Of a stretch of DNA of 64,000 bases, positions 19,884 to 29,042 are shown one piece after another (position 1 is the first letter of the stretch; every line of letters starts with the position of its first letter). Both the position numbers and the translations under genes were made by a program. Origin of the DNA: Gemmatimonadota bacterium (GTDB lineage: Bacteria; Gemmatimonadota; Gemmatimonadetes; Gemmatimonadales; Gemmatimonadaceae); the NCBI GenBank assembly GCA_014192065.1, contig BJHH01000003.1, forward strand, positions 109,835-173,834, read 5' to 3'. Under the pieces are notes generated by a model. It had not been told where the DNA came from and searched no databases. It worked only from the letters and a program-made list of their open reading frames with translations.

Positions 19884-20512
19884 GGCTGCCCGCCGGGTCG
19901 CGAGAGGCGCGGTTCAACACCAGCGCGAAGTCGTGCGATGTTCGCGCGGTGTGCCCAAGCAACGAAGAGCGCGACCGCCACACTTGCGCCAGTCACCGGA
20001 GAAGGCCCCATGGCGAACCATTCAAACACCGGCAGCAGCGCCGCCGCGATGATGGACGCCAGCGAGACGAATCGCGTCGCCGCCACGACCGCGATAAACG
20101 CAACGATACAAAGCGAAGCCGGCGCGGGCGAGACCGCCAAGAACATGCCGGCCGCAGTCGCAACGCCCTTCCCGCCCCCGTTCCAGAGCAGAAATACGGG
20201 CTTGACGTGACCAGTAATCGCTGCTGCACCAAAACCGACCGCCCAGAGCTCCGTGCCGGCCTCGCTCTGGATCCCAGTCACCAGCAGCCCAGGCAGAAGC
20301 AGCGTCGGGAGCGCTCCCTTGAGCAGGTCAACGAGCAGAACGACGACCGCTGCCGCAGGCCCGAGTTCCCGGAACACGTTCGTCGCGCCGAGGTTGCCCG
20401 ATCCGACCGTTCGCAGGTCGATGCCCTTCAGCATCCGGCCGGCCAGATACGCGCTCGGAAACGAACCGACGACGTATGCCACTAGCAAGCCAAGAATGCC
20501 GGTCACGTTCAC
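19880..20512 (-). CDS. plsY: acyl-phosphate:glycerol-3-phosphate acyltransferase
   Basis: Inner-membrane enzyme making lysophosphatidic acid from acyl phosphate. The five-helix pattern and the conserved loops are clear: GSFPSAYLAGRM, GSGNLGATNVFRELGP and GHVKPVFLLWNGGGKGVATA. The start is taken as GTG 20512, which overlaps the der stop by 4 (GTGA) and gives 210 residues; a further 20 in-frame codons upstream lie in der and are not family-like. Partner of gpsA immediately downstream. Confidence 0.95.
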   Translation of the reverse strand: MNVTGILGLLVAYVVGSFPSAYLAGRMLKGIDLRTVGSGNLGATNVFRELGPAAAVVVLLVDLLKGALPTLLLPGLLVTGIQSEAGTELWAVGFGAAAITGHVKPVFLLWNGGGKGVATAAGMFLAVSPAPASLCIVAFIAVVAATRFVSLASIIAAALLPVFEWFAMGPSPVTGASVAVALFVAWAHRANIARLRAGVEPRLSRPGGQP

Positions 20513-21831
20513 CGTTCGGCCGACGACTTCCGCCGTAGCAGAATACGAAGCGGATTGCCCAGGAAGCCCCAATGCTCGCGGAAGCCGTTGTGCAGATACC
20601 GGATGTAGTGCTCGGCAACGAGTTCCGGATGATTACCGAAAATGGCGATCGACGGAGGAATCGAATCGACCTGCGTGGCATAGTTGAGCCGCACCTCATT
20701 TCCCGCGGCCTGCGGGGGCTGCAGCCTCGCCATCAATTCTCCGAGCACCCTGTTGACTTCTGACGTCGACACGCGCTTGTGCCGTTCCGCGTCGACTTGG
20801 AGGATCACGTCAAGCGTCTTCGCCACGCGCTGGCCAGTGAGCGCACTCGTGAAGAGGAACGGAACGAACTTCAGGAAGGGCGCCTTTTCGCCGCACTCCT
20901 TCTCGAAGTGCGCGGCCGTCTTGTCACCCTTGTCTTCCTTGATGTCCCACTTGTTGACCAGCATGATCAGTGCGCGACCGGCCTCCCACGCCAACGCGGC
21001 GATCTTGAGGTCCTGGTTGTGCAGGCCCTCGGTCGCGTCGATCATCAGCAGGCAGATGTCGGCACGTTCGATCGCCCTCCGCGTGCGCAGCGACGAGTAG
21101 AACTCGACCCCGTCGTCCACTTTCGATTTCCGCCGCAAGCCCGCCGTATCCACGAAAATCAACTGACGGCCGTGGTACGTATACGGCGAGTCGATCGCAT
21201 CACGCGTCGTACCCGCCTCGGAGGCTACGACGTGACGGTCTTCCCCAAGCAGTTTGTTGATCAGCGATGACTTGCCGACGTTGGGGCGGCCGATCACGGC
21301 CACCCGCAACGTTTCCGCAGGCGGCTCAGCAGCCGAATCCGGCAATCGCCTCACCAGCTCATCGAGCAGGTCGCCGGAATTCTTTCCGTTGAGCGCCGAG
21401 ACGGGGATCGGATCGCCGGCACCGAGGTTGAACAGTTCATAAAAATCAGTACTGCGCGGGTCGTCAACCTTGTTGGCGACCACGATCCACGGTTTCCCCG
21501 ATTCGCGAAGAATCTCGACGATGCGCGCATCGCTCGGGTGCAGACCGGCCTGTCCGTCCAGCACGAGCAGCATCAGATCGGCCTCTTCGATCGCGACACC
21601 CACTTGGCGGCGAATCTCCGCGTCCATCGGAATATCCGATCCTTCGCGCAATCCGCCCGTATCCACGAGCCAAAAGGAGCGACTATTCCACTCGGCCTCG
21701 GCGAAATGCCGGTCGCGTGTTGTGCCCGCCTCTTCGCTGACGATCGCAGAGTCGGTACCGATGATCCGGTTGAACAGCGAGGACTTCCCGACGTTGGGTC
21801 GTCCGATGATCGCTACGACGGGCCGGCTCAT
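20509..21831 (-). CDS. der: ribosome-assembly GTPase Der
   Basis: Double-GTPase factor for 50S maturation (440 aa). The first G domain opens with GRPNVGKSSLFNRIIG and has DTGG; the second opens with GRPNVGKSSLINKLLGED and has DTAGLRRKSK. NKVD and NKWD specificity motifs are both present. A C-terminal KH-like domain ends the protein (GNPLRILLRRKS). The ATG overlaps the upstream DUF512 gene stop by 4 bases. Confidence 0.97.
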   Translation of the reverse strand: MSRPVVAIIGRPNVGKSSLFNRIIGTDSAIVSEEAGTTRDRHFAEAEWNSRSFWLVDTGGLREGSDIPMDAEIRRQVGVAIEEADLMLLVLDGQAGLHPSDARIVEILRESGKPWIVVANKVDDPRSTDFYELFNLGAGDPIPVSALNGKNSGDLLDELVRRLPDSAAEPPAETLRVAVIGRPNVGKSSLINKLLGEDRHVVASEAGTTRDAIDSPYTYHGRQLIFVDTAGLRRKSKVDDGVEFYSSLRTRRAIERADICLLMIDATEGLHNQDLKIAALAWEAGRALIMLVNKWDIKEDKGDKTAAHFEKECGEKAPFLKFVPFLFTSALTGQRVAKTLDVILQVDAERHKRVSTSEVNRVLGELMARLQPPQAAGNEVRLNYATQVDSIPPSIAIFGNHPELVAEHYIRYLHNGFREHWGFLGNPLRILLRRKSSAER

Positions 21832-23126
21832 CGGGCCTCCACGGTGATGGGAGACAGATCCGCCGCGGCGAGCACGTCAATGAAGTCGTATGACGGTTCG
21901 ACCACAACGGACAGCGCGCTCCGTACCGACTCAAGTGTCATGTCGTCGAGGAATAGCCCGTTCTCATTGATGGTTTCTGCGGGAATGAGCGCGAGGTTGA
22001 GGTCAGAGCGACCCTCGAGTGCGCGCAGAATGTCTGCGCCCACCAGAAGCCCCGCTGACGTCGTCGTCGGACCAAAGAGTGAGTTCGTCGCTTCGATGAT
22101 TTCAAACTGCGCGCCAGTCGCCCGCGCCAGCTGCTCCAGCAGTGGCGGCATCAACGGCTGCATCGAGACTCCGGTGACCACGCCAATCTTCTGGCCATCG
22201 AGACGCGGCAACCGATCGAGTCCTTCGGCAACCCGCGAGCGGAGCGTCGCCACAGCACCGATGCCATTCTCCACCTGCTCGAAGTCGCCATAGAATGATG
22301 CGGGCGGCAACTCACGGCCGGAGAGCAGGTACAGTTCGTCGGAGCCGAATACCCACGTGTTGCCGCGTTCACGCCGGGCGCGGCCTCCCCACGCCTCAGC
22401 GACGTCGAGTATGGCGGTCGCGTTGGCACGGTCCATGGTCTTCCCTGTGTAGAGATGCGAAAATTGCGTGAGGCCGACCGGCACGAGCGCAACGCTGAGC
22501 ACCGCGCCCTCGAGCGACCAAAGATCCTGTAGTGATTCTTGAAGCACGGCGCCGTCATTGAGGCCCGGCACGATGACCATCTGTCCGTGGAACTGGATAC
22601 CGCCCGCGGCGAGCACACGCATCTGTTCGATGATGTTCGGCACGCGCGGATTGTTCAGCAACACCTTGCGCGCTTCCCAAGGCGTCGCGTGTACCGACAC
22701 GTACAGCGGCGACAGCCGGTACTCGAGGATCCGATCGGTGTCCCGCTGCTTCAGATTGGAGAGCGTCGCGAAGTTTCCGTACGCGAACGACAGGCGGTAG
22801 TCGTCATCTCGGATATACAGCGGCTTCCGAAGGCCCTTCGGCAGCCCTTCGACGAAGCAGAACTCGCAGCGGTTGGCACAACGGCGAACCGAAGGCGGCT
22901 CCAGCTCGACGCCAAGCGCATCGCCGTCGGACCGTTCGATGTCATAGAGCACCTGCTCGCCCGAGGGAAGCGTTGCCTGGACCTCGAAGGCCTCCTCAGC
23001 CGTCAGGAACTCCCAATCGAGGAAGTCATCGATTGGCCGACCGGAAACCGAGTGGAGTTCGGTACCTGGGGTGATACCCAACTCATCGGCAATGCTACCG
23101 GGCGCAATGCGGCTGACGCGAACCAT
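21828..23126 (-). CDS. DUF512-family radical SAM protein with N-terminal PDZ-like domain
   Basis: A 432-residue protein: PDZ-like segment at residues 1-75 (ISRIAPGSIADELGITPGTE-type pattern), then a radical-SAM-like cysteine cluster C-x3-C-x2-C in RRCANRCEFCFVEGLPKGL (about 82-100), and the C-terminal DUF512 domain. The reaction is unknown for the family. It is translationally coupled to der, a linkage that recurs in other phyla and hints at a role near ribosome assembly or redox. The ATG is only 6 bases beyond a good -10 element and has no ribosome-binding site, so the mRNA may be leaderless (see findings). Confidence 0.87.
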   Translation of the reverse strand: MVRVSRIAPGSIADELGITPGTELHSVSGRPIDDFLDWEFLTAEEAFEVQATLPSGEQVLYDIERSDGDALGVELEPPSVRRCANRCEFCFVEGLPKGLRKPLYIRDDDYRLSFAYGNFATLSNLKQRDTDRILEYRLSPLYVSVHATPWEARKVLLNNPRVPNIIEQMRVLAAGGIQFHGQMVIVPGLNDGAVLQESLQDLWSLEGAVLSVALVPVGLTQFSHLYTGKTMDRANATAILDVAEAWGGRARRERGNTWVFGSDELYLLSGRELPPASFYGDFEQVENGIGAVATLRSRVAEGLDRLPRLDGQKIGVVTGVSMQPLMPPLLEQLARATGAQFEIIEATNSLFGPTTTSAGLLVGADILRALEGRSDLNLALIPAETINENGLFLDDMTLESVRSALSVVVEPSYDFIDVLAAADLSPITVEAR

Positions 23127-23132
23127 TGATGT

Positions 23133-23161
23133 AAAATATCAAGCGAGAAGGTCAAAGTCAA
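23133..23161 (-). promoter_or_regulatory. sigma-70-type promoter for the DUF512-der operon
   Basis: On the minus strand: -35 TTGACT (23161-23156), 17-base spacer, extended -10 TGATATTTT with hexamer TATTTT (23138-23133). The predicted start site falls about 6-7 bases downstream, on or next to the A of the ATG at 23126. The gap between larC and the DUF512 gene is otherwise 55 bases of AT-rich sequence. Confidence 0.7.
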
Positions 23162-23181
23162 TCTACTGAAACAACTTGCGC

Positions 23182-24351
23182 CTACTTTGACTCGCCTGCC
23201 TTGGTCGCTGCAGCCAGAACATCTGCGTGGGTTTTCCCCGTCGCCCTTGCGACCCGGTCGACGTCGTCAAACTCTGGCTTCAGCCGAGTCGTCCCGTCCG
23301 GCAGTGTCACAATTTTCAGCGCCACGTCGTGGCCGAAAACCGATACGGCCACTGCCCGACGGGAAAGCACGCGCCTTGTCGCCACGGTGCGCCGCACACC
23401 GATTGTACTGGTGTGAGTGAGCAGCAAGGACTCGAGGCGTTCGGCCGCGTCGGTGGCGCAGAGCAACTCGACGCGCGTGCCGAGCCTGCCCTTCTTCATC
23501 ACGATCGGCAGGAGCGTCACGTCGAGCGCGCCATTCGCACGGGCGACTTCCGCAGCCGCCGCGAGGTACTCGGCCGACATGTCATCGATATCGCACGCGA
23601 GGAGGGTCACCGCCTCAGCCTCACCAACCGTGTCCACGTCGGCAAGGATTACGCGTAGCGCATTCGCTCGTCCCTTGAAGTCTTTGGTCCCCGCTCCGTA
23701 GCCGGCGTTCACCGGTCGGTAGCTCGACGGAACACCACGGGTCGCGAGGGCGCGCATCAGGACGGCGCCAGTGGGCGTCGTCAGTTCTCCGCTCTCGCTA
23801 GGCCCAGGACGGACATCAAAGCCCTCGAGGAGCTTGATCACCGCCGGAGCTGGGACGGCCATGCGGCCGTGGGCGGCATCAACGAAACCGTCTCCGAGCG
23901 CGATCGTACCACAATGCACGCCAGCAACGCCTAGCAGGTCGAGCCCCCACACCGATCCCACCACGTCGAGAATCGCGTCGACGGCTCCGACTTCGTGCAG
24001 GTGTACCTTTTCCACTGTGGTCCCGTGCACGGCAGCCTCTGCCTCAGTGAGCATCACAAAGGCACGGTTCGCAATCTCTTTCACGCGATCCGGCGCCTTG
24101 GACGCGTCGACGATCGCCCGAATGTGTTTGAGGTGGCGGCCGTGCGGTTGCGGTGGGATCGCGAATTCCACTCGCCGACAGGCAATCTCACCGCGGCGCA
24201 CGCGCTCCGTGCGCACGGTCACGCCGTCGAGCGAAAGTGCCGATGGCAACGCGCCGAGCCAAGCCTCGTCGAGTCCGAGGTCCAGCAGCGCGCCCAGCAT
24301 CATGTCCCCTGCGATGCCGGACGATGGTTCAACGATTGCGACGCGCGTCAT
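23182..24351 (-). CDS. larC: nickel-pincer cofactor biosynthesis protein LarC
   Basis: LarC (formerly DUF111) inserts nickel into the pyridinium dithiodicarboxylic acid mononucleotide cofactor of lactate racemase and related enzymes. The 389-residue protein has the family start VAIVEPSSGIAGDMMLGALLDLG, the histidine-rich HGTTVEKVHLHEVGAVDAI, the PTGAVLMRAL segment and the second domain ending before HADVLAAAT. It is a single uninterrupted frame, unlike the frameshifted larC1/larC2 of Lactobacillus. larA, larB and larE are not in the window. It follows thrC by 34 bases. Confidence 0.92.
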   Translation of the reverse strand: MTRVAIVEPSSGIAGDMMLGALLDLGLDEAWLGALPSALSLDGVTVRTERVRRGEIACRRVEFAIPPQPHGRHLKHIRAIVDASKAPDRVKEIANRAFVMLTEAEAAVHGTTVEKVHLHEVGAVDAILDVVGSVWGLDLLGVAGVHCGTIALGDGFVDAAHGRMAVPAPAVIKLLEGFDVRPGPSESGELTTPTGAVLMRALATRGVPSSYRPVNAGYGAGTKDFKGRANALRVILADVDTVGEAEAVTLLACDIDDMSAEYLAAAAEVARANGALDVTLLPIVMKKGRLGTRVELLCATDAAERLESLLLTHTSTIGVRRTVATRRVLSRRAVAVSVFGHDVALKIVTLPDGTTRLKPEFDDVDRVARATGKTHADVLAAATKAGESK

Positions 24352-24385
24352 GGACCCAATCTAGCGCAGCTGCGTGCAACACCGA

Positions 24386-25531
24386 TTACCAGCGATACGA
24401 GGCGCCAGAACCGGTGTTAAAAACAACGACCCGAGCATCGGAGCTGATCAAACCGGCCTCGCGCGCCATTCCAGCGACCGCTAAGCCGCAGCCACCTTCT
24501 GGAGCGGCGTCGATTCCGCTCGACGACGCCAGCCTGAACGTCGACGTCCGCATTTTCTCCTCATCGACCGCAAAAGCTCCACCCTTGCTCTCGCGCAGCG
24601 TACGCAGCGTCCATCGATCGCCGAAGGGTCCAGGTACGCGGAGCCCGCTTGCGTGGGTTACTGGATTCTCCCAGGGCGTCGCCTTCTCCTCTCCGGCGTT
24701 GAACGCGCGGACGAGCGGCGCGCAGCCGGCTGCCTGTGCGGCGATCATCTTGGGCAGCGCGGTGTCCTTGGGTAACCAGCCCCAGTCGATCATTTCCCTG
24801 AACGCTTTCCAGATGCCGATCGTCCCTTCACCGCCACCGGTGGGATAGACGATGGCGTCCGGCAAGGCCCACGCGAGTTGCTCGGCGAGTTCATAGCCCA
24901 TCGTCTTCATTCCCTCGACGCGGTACGGCTCACGGACCGTCGCCACGTTGAAGAATCCGCTGTCCTTCGCAAACTGCATGGTGGCCTTGCCAGCATCGCC
25001 GATGTGGCCATCGACGAGCTCAAGTTCGGCGCCGTACGCTCGGATGCTTCCGAGAATCGGCGGTGGCGTGGTCTTGGGTGCGTAGATGCGGGCCTTCATA
25101 CCCGCCGCTGCGGCATACGCCGAAAGCGCGATCCCTGCATTGCCAGCCGTCGGGACGCAGACACCAGACAATCCGAGCGCCTTGGCCCGCGTCACCGCCA
25201 TACAGAGGCCGCGAGCCTTGAAGCTGGCCGTCGGGTTCAGTCCTTCATCCTTGACCCAGAAGCGTGCGACGCCAGCGTCAGCCGCGAGTTCCGGGAGCTC
25301 GACCAGCGGCGTCATCCCTTCGCCGACCGACACCCGCGTCTCGCCATCGAGGATCGGCATGGCAGCCGCGTAGCGCCACATGTCCGGCGCGGACGTCACG
25401 GCCGTTCGCGGGACGGGAGCCAGTTTCACCGAGAGCGGCTGGCCGCAGTCCGGACAAACCGATGCGAGGCGGTCACCCGGAACGGTGTATGCGCAGGCAG
25501 TGCAATGGAGGGTCCACGGGGCAGCCGTCAT
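24386..25531 (-). CDS. thrC: threonine synthase
   Basis: PLP enzyme converting phosphohomoserine to threonine (381 aa). The N terminus has a small zinc-ribbon-like CTAC...CPDC pair (residues about 10-31), typical of the plant/archaeal-type class. PLP lysine is in NPTASFKARGL, followed by VPTAGNAGIALSAYAA and the phosphate-binding YPTGGGEGTIG. It overlaps uvrC by 4 bases (ATGA). No other threonine-pathway gene is present here. Confidence 0.93.
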   Translation of the reverse strand: MTAAPWTLHCTACAYTVPGDRLASVCPDCGQPLSVKLAPVPRTAVTSAPDMWRYAAAMPILDGETRVSVGEGMTPLVELPELAADAGVARFWVKDEGLNPTASFKARGLCMAVTRAKALGLSGVCVPTAGNAGIALSAYAAAAGMKARIYAPKTTPPPILGSIRAYGAELELVDGHIGDAGKATMQFAKDSGFFNVATVREPYRVEGMKTMGYELAEQLAWALPDAIVYPTGGGEGTIGIWKAFREMIDWGWLPKDTALPKMIAAQAAGCAPLVRAFNAGEEKATPWENPVTHASGLRVPGPFGDRWTLRTLRESKGGAFAVDEEKMRTSTFRLASSSGIDAAPEGGCGLAVAGMAREAGLISSDARVVVFNTGSGASYRW

Positions 25532-27441
25532 GATTCCGATTCCTTTGGGGATGAGACTGCAATTTCACCTGCCGCATCGACGCGCGCAGCGGGGGCGGTG
25601 ACATGCGTTTGGCCGAACACGGGGTCACTCACGCGCAGTGATGTGAGAATCCGCTCGGCGGACTTCGCCGAAAAGCCGGGCACAGCGGCGATAGCATCGA
25701 CCGTCGCGTCCCGAACCCCCTGCAGAGAACCGAACTGCGTCAGCAACGCCCTGCGCTTGGTCGGGCCGACGCCGTCAATGCGCAACAGCTCGGACGTGAC
25801 CGTTCGCATCGTGCGACGCTTCCTGTTGTAACCGACGGCCGTACGGTGGGCTTCGTCGCGGATGCGCTGCAGCAGCCGCAGCGCCGCGGACCGTCGCGCC
25901 AGCCTGAGTGGCTCTGACCGCCCGCGCACGAATATTTCTTCTTCACGCTTTGCCAGTGCCACCACAGGCAGTGCCGCGAGGTCGAGTGCGTCCAGCGCCT
26001 CGATCGCTGCGCCAAGCTGCCCCTTCCCACCATCCACCACGATGAGGTCCGGGAGCGGCTTCTGCTCATCGATTCGCCGCCGCACGTATCGCGACACCAC
26101 TTCACGCATCGACGCGAAATCATCTGGCCCTGTCGATTCGCCGGCCAGCGCCTTCACCTTCATGGTCCGATACTCAGCCCGGCGCGGACGGCCGTTGTCG
26201 AACCAGACGACGGCACCAACGTTGTCCTTGCCCTGTGACGTGGAATTATCGAAGCAGACCATCGACCGCGGAATGCGCTGAAGTCCGAGCTCCCGTCCGA
26301 GATCGTAGACAGGGTCCGCCGCGCGCTCGTCGGCCTCGAGCCCTTCGAGCTTGAACTCTTCCAGCAGATGGCGGGCGTTCTGCTCAGCCACGTCGAGCAT
26401 TTCGCGACGTTGGCCCCGCTGCGGAATGCGCACGTGCGTGCCGACCGCAAGCACCGTGAAGAGTTCTTGGTCGCTGAACTCGAAGGGGACGAACACCTCG
26501 GCGGGCCGGCCTTCGCGGGCCAGGAAGCCCGCCGTCATGTACGCGCCGAGCACATCACCGTCCGACGACTCTTCAACATGTTCGAGGAGGCGGTGCTCCC
26601 GCGCCATCAGTTTTCCGTCGCGCACGATGAGGATCGCGACGCACGCGTCGTCACCGTCTCTGGCGTAGCCGAGGATGTCGCGGTCGCCACCCCCGACATC
26701 GACCATCACGGTCGGTTCCTCGATTTGCTCGAGATGCGCCATGGCATCGCGCAGTTCGGCGGCATGTTCGAACTCGAGTCGTTCCGAGGCGCCCGTCATT
26801 TTGTCGCGGAGGCGGCGCGTCACCTCTTCCGTCCGCCCGGCAAGGAAGGCCACCACTTCGTCGATCATGTCGCGATAGTCGTCCTGTGACTGCGCGCCTA
26901 CGCACGGTCCCTTGCAGCGCTTGATGTAGAAGTCGAGACAGGCTCGCTGGGGCATGTCCTGCGGCATGTCGTACCGGCACGAACGCACCGTAAAGATGCG
27001 TTTCACGACGTTGAGCGTCCGTCGCATCGCACCGACGTCCGTATACGGTCCGAAGTAGCGGGCCCCATCGTCGCGCAGTTGCCGCGTGACGTACACGCGC
27101 GGGTACGGCTCCTGCACCGTCACCTTCACAAACGGGTACGATTTGTCGTCGCGCAGGAGGATATTGAAACGCGGCCGGTGCTCCTTGATGAGGTTCGACT
27201 CGAGCATCAGCGCACTCGCCTCGTCGGGAACAACGATGGTCTCGAGCGCCGTCGCTTGCTCCATCAACGCACGCGTCTTTGGCGTCTGCAACTCTTCGCT
27301 ACGCACATAGCTCCGCACACGGGCTTTCAGCCTGATGGCCTTACCGACGTACAACACGGTGCCGTCCAGGTCCTTCCACAGGTACACACCGGGCGTGTCG
27401 GGCAGCCGCAACGTGGATGCAGCGACCTGGTCCGAAATCAC
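25528..27441 (-). CDS. uvrC: excinuclease ABC subunit C
   Basis: Dual-incision nuclease of nucleotide excision repair (637 aa). N-terminal GIY-YIG domain (DTPGVYLWKDLDGTVLYVGK), four-cysteine region (CRYD...CLDFYIKRCKGPC), UVR motif (about 205-240), the RNase H-like endonuclease domain with DNSTSQGKDNVGAVVWFDNG and DLIVVDGGKGQLGAA, and a C-terminal helix-hairpin-helix pair (LLRIDGVGPTKRRALLTQF). The start is GTG 27441, which overlaps the murJ stop by 4; the long in-frame stretch upstream lies inside murJ and is spurious. Confidence 0.96.
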   Translation of the reverse strand: MISDQVAASTLRLPDTPGVYLWKDLDGTVLYVGKAIRLKARVRSYVRSEELQTPKTRALMEQATALETIVVPDEASALMLESNLIKEHRPRFNILLRDDKSYPFVKVTVQEPYPRVYVTRQLRDDGARYFGPYTDVGAMRRTLNVVKRIFTVRSCRYDMPQDMPQRACLDFYIKRCKGPCVGAQSQDDYRDMIDEVVAFLAGRTEEVTRRLRDKMTGASERLEFEHAAELRDAMAHLEQIEEPTVMVDVGGGDRDILGYARDGDDACVAILIVRDGKLMAREHRLLEHVEESSDGDVLGAYMTAGFLAREGRPAEVFVPFEFSDQELFTVLAVGTHVRIPQRGQRREMLDVAEQNARHLLEEFKLEGLEADERAADPVYDLGRELGLQRIPRSMVCFDNSTSQGKDNVGAVVWFDNGRPRRAEYRTMKVKALAGESTGPDDFASMREVVSRYVRRRIDEQKPLPDLIVVDGGKGQLGAAIEALDALDLAALPVVALAKREEEIFVRGRSEPLRLARRSAALRLLQRIRDEAHRTAVGYNRKRRTMRTVTSELLRIDGVGPTKRRALLTQFGSLQGVRDATVDAIAAVPGFSAKSAERILTSLRVSDPVFGQTHVTAPAARVDAAGEIAVSSPKESES

Positions 27442-29042
27442 GAACCGTCTCCGGACCGAACCCCTATGCCCAGTCGGACACGGATACGTTGCAACGCAGC
27501 CCCCGATTCGCTGATGCCAAACAGCGACGTCATGCCGAAATACAGCACGCCGTATGCCGCAAAGACGATGACGGCGAGCAACATGGGGTGCGTGGCGCCG
27601 AGCATGATCTTGATGCCGAAGCCAACGGCGCCGGCCATCAACGCCGCGCCCCAGAGTCGCGGAAGGAACCCGTTGGGTAGCCCCGTCCAGCCGATCCGGG
27701 CATTGAGGGCCCGGCGCAGCAACGCAAACTCGACCCATGCGGCAACGCTGGCGCTCAACGTCAGCCCCGCGACGCCCCACTTGGGCTCGATGCCGATCCA
27801 GTCCGGAACGAGCAGCGCGGCCGTCGACCCCAACACTGCTGCGATGACGATTCTGAGCAACGCGATGCGTACCGGCGTTCGCGTGTCGTGCAAAGCGTAC
27901 CACGCGCTGTTGTAGAGGCGGCCGAGCGTACCGGCGAGCAGGCCGACCGAAGAACCGGCAAGCACAGCCCAAACCCACACCGTGTCGCTGCGTTGGAACT
28001 GTCCGGTCTGAAGGACGGCTCCGGCCAGCACATCACCCAGCACCAGCAGTGCCACCGAGGAGGGTACGACGAACCATGCGATGGCACGAAGCCCACCCTG
28101 CAGGCGCTCATGAATCGCCTGTTCGACCTTGTCCGAGGAACGCCCTGACATCTCGGTCAGTTCACTGGCCGAAACCGCCATCCCAAACACCGACACCGGC
28201 AGTAACGCGATGTTTTGCGCGTAGAACAGGACCGACGCCGCGCCAGCGGTGGCAAACGAGGCGATCAGTTGGTCCAGCCAGCCGCTGACCTGCACCACGC
28301 CGCGGCCGAGGACCACCGGAAAGAAGTTGGTCATCACGCGCCGCAATTCCGCCGTGCGCCATGGCCCGTCCCTCGCGGCCGGAAGGAGATGCACGAGCCA
28401 AGGCAACTGCACGGCGAACTGCAGCACACTGCCGATCACTGCGCCGATCGCCACGAGTCGTGCTACACCGGCTGGATCCTGAGTGGGCGCGCCAGCCAGG
28501 AGCGTGACGATGATGGCAATGTTCCACGCAACCGGCGCCGTGTAACTCACGAAGAACTTGCGATGCGCATTGAGAATACCGAGGCACCACGCCGCCAGCA
28601 CGAGGGCCCCCATTCCCGGAAAGAGAATGCGCACGAGGTGCACCGTGAGGGCGCGCTTCTCCGCTGAGAACCCACCAGAGATCATGGCCACCAGTGCCGG
28701 CGCGAATGCCATTCCCGCTAACACCACCACTGCCGACACAGCGGCCAACAGCGCGCCGACCGAGCGGGCAAGGCGAGCGGCATCGCCCTCGCGCCCTTCG
28801 GCCCGCAGACGGGCGTAGACCGGCACGAATGACGCTGAGAGTACGCCCTCACCCAATAGGTTCTGCAAGACGTTGGGAATGCGAAGCGCGGCGCTGAGGA
28901 CATCGGCAGTATCGCCGACGCCGAGGAAGTGCCCGATCGCCCGCTGGCGGACCAGCCCGAACAACCGGCTGATGAGAATTCCCGCTCCGACGGCCACCGC
29001 TCCCCCGGCGCCTCGGCGGCCGGTCGGCGTGGTAGCCGTCAC
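27438..29042 (-). CDS. murJ: lipid II flippase MurJ
   Basis: Polytopic membrane protein (534 aa, about 14 helices) that flips lipid II to the periplasmic face. It has the MurJ N-terminal pattern ILISRLFGLVRQRAIGHFLG and the LPNVLQNLLGEG-type motif (here RIPNVLQNLLGEGVLSASFV) and a basic central cavity residue pattern. The ATG overlaps bshC by 4 bases. With mur genes absent from the window it is likely transcribed within this mixed envelope/housekeeping operon. Confidence 0.94.
   Translation of the reverse strand: MTATTPTGRRGAGGAVAVGAGILISRLFGLVRQRAIGHFLGVGDTADVLSAALRIPNVLQNLLGEGVLSASFVPVYARLRAEGREGDAARLARSVGALLAAVSAVVVLAGMAFAPALVAMISGGFSAEKRALTVHLVRILFPGMGALVLAAWCLGILNAHRKFFVSYTAPVAWNIAIIVTLLAGAPTQDPAGVARLVAIGAVIGSVLQFAVQLPWLVHLLPAARDGPWRTAELRRVMTNFFPVVLGRGVVQVSGWLDQLIASFATAGAASVLFYAQNIALLPVSVFGMAVSASELTEMSGRSSDKVEQAIHERLQGGLRAIAWFVVPSSVALLVLGDVLAGAVLQTGQFQRSDTVWVWAVLAGSSVGLLAGTLGRLYNSAWYALHDTRTPVRIALLRIVIAAVLGSTAALLVPDWIGIEPKWGVAGLTLSASVAAWVEFALLRRALNARIGWTGLPNGFLPRLWGAALMAGAVGFGIKIMLGATHPMLLAVIVFAAYGVLYFGMTSLFGISESGAALQRIRVRLGIGVRSGDGS

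Noticed and set aside
18802-20052. Plus-strand open frame of 416 codons opposite gpsA
   Set aside because: Low-complexity Ser/Ala/Arg translation, typical of an antisense shadow; gpsA is clear on the other strand.
27442-27978. Extra 179-codon N-terminal part in frame with uvrC
   Set aside because: Lies wholly inside murJ, is Arg/His-rich and unlike UvrC; GTG 27441 overlaps the murJ stop exactly.
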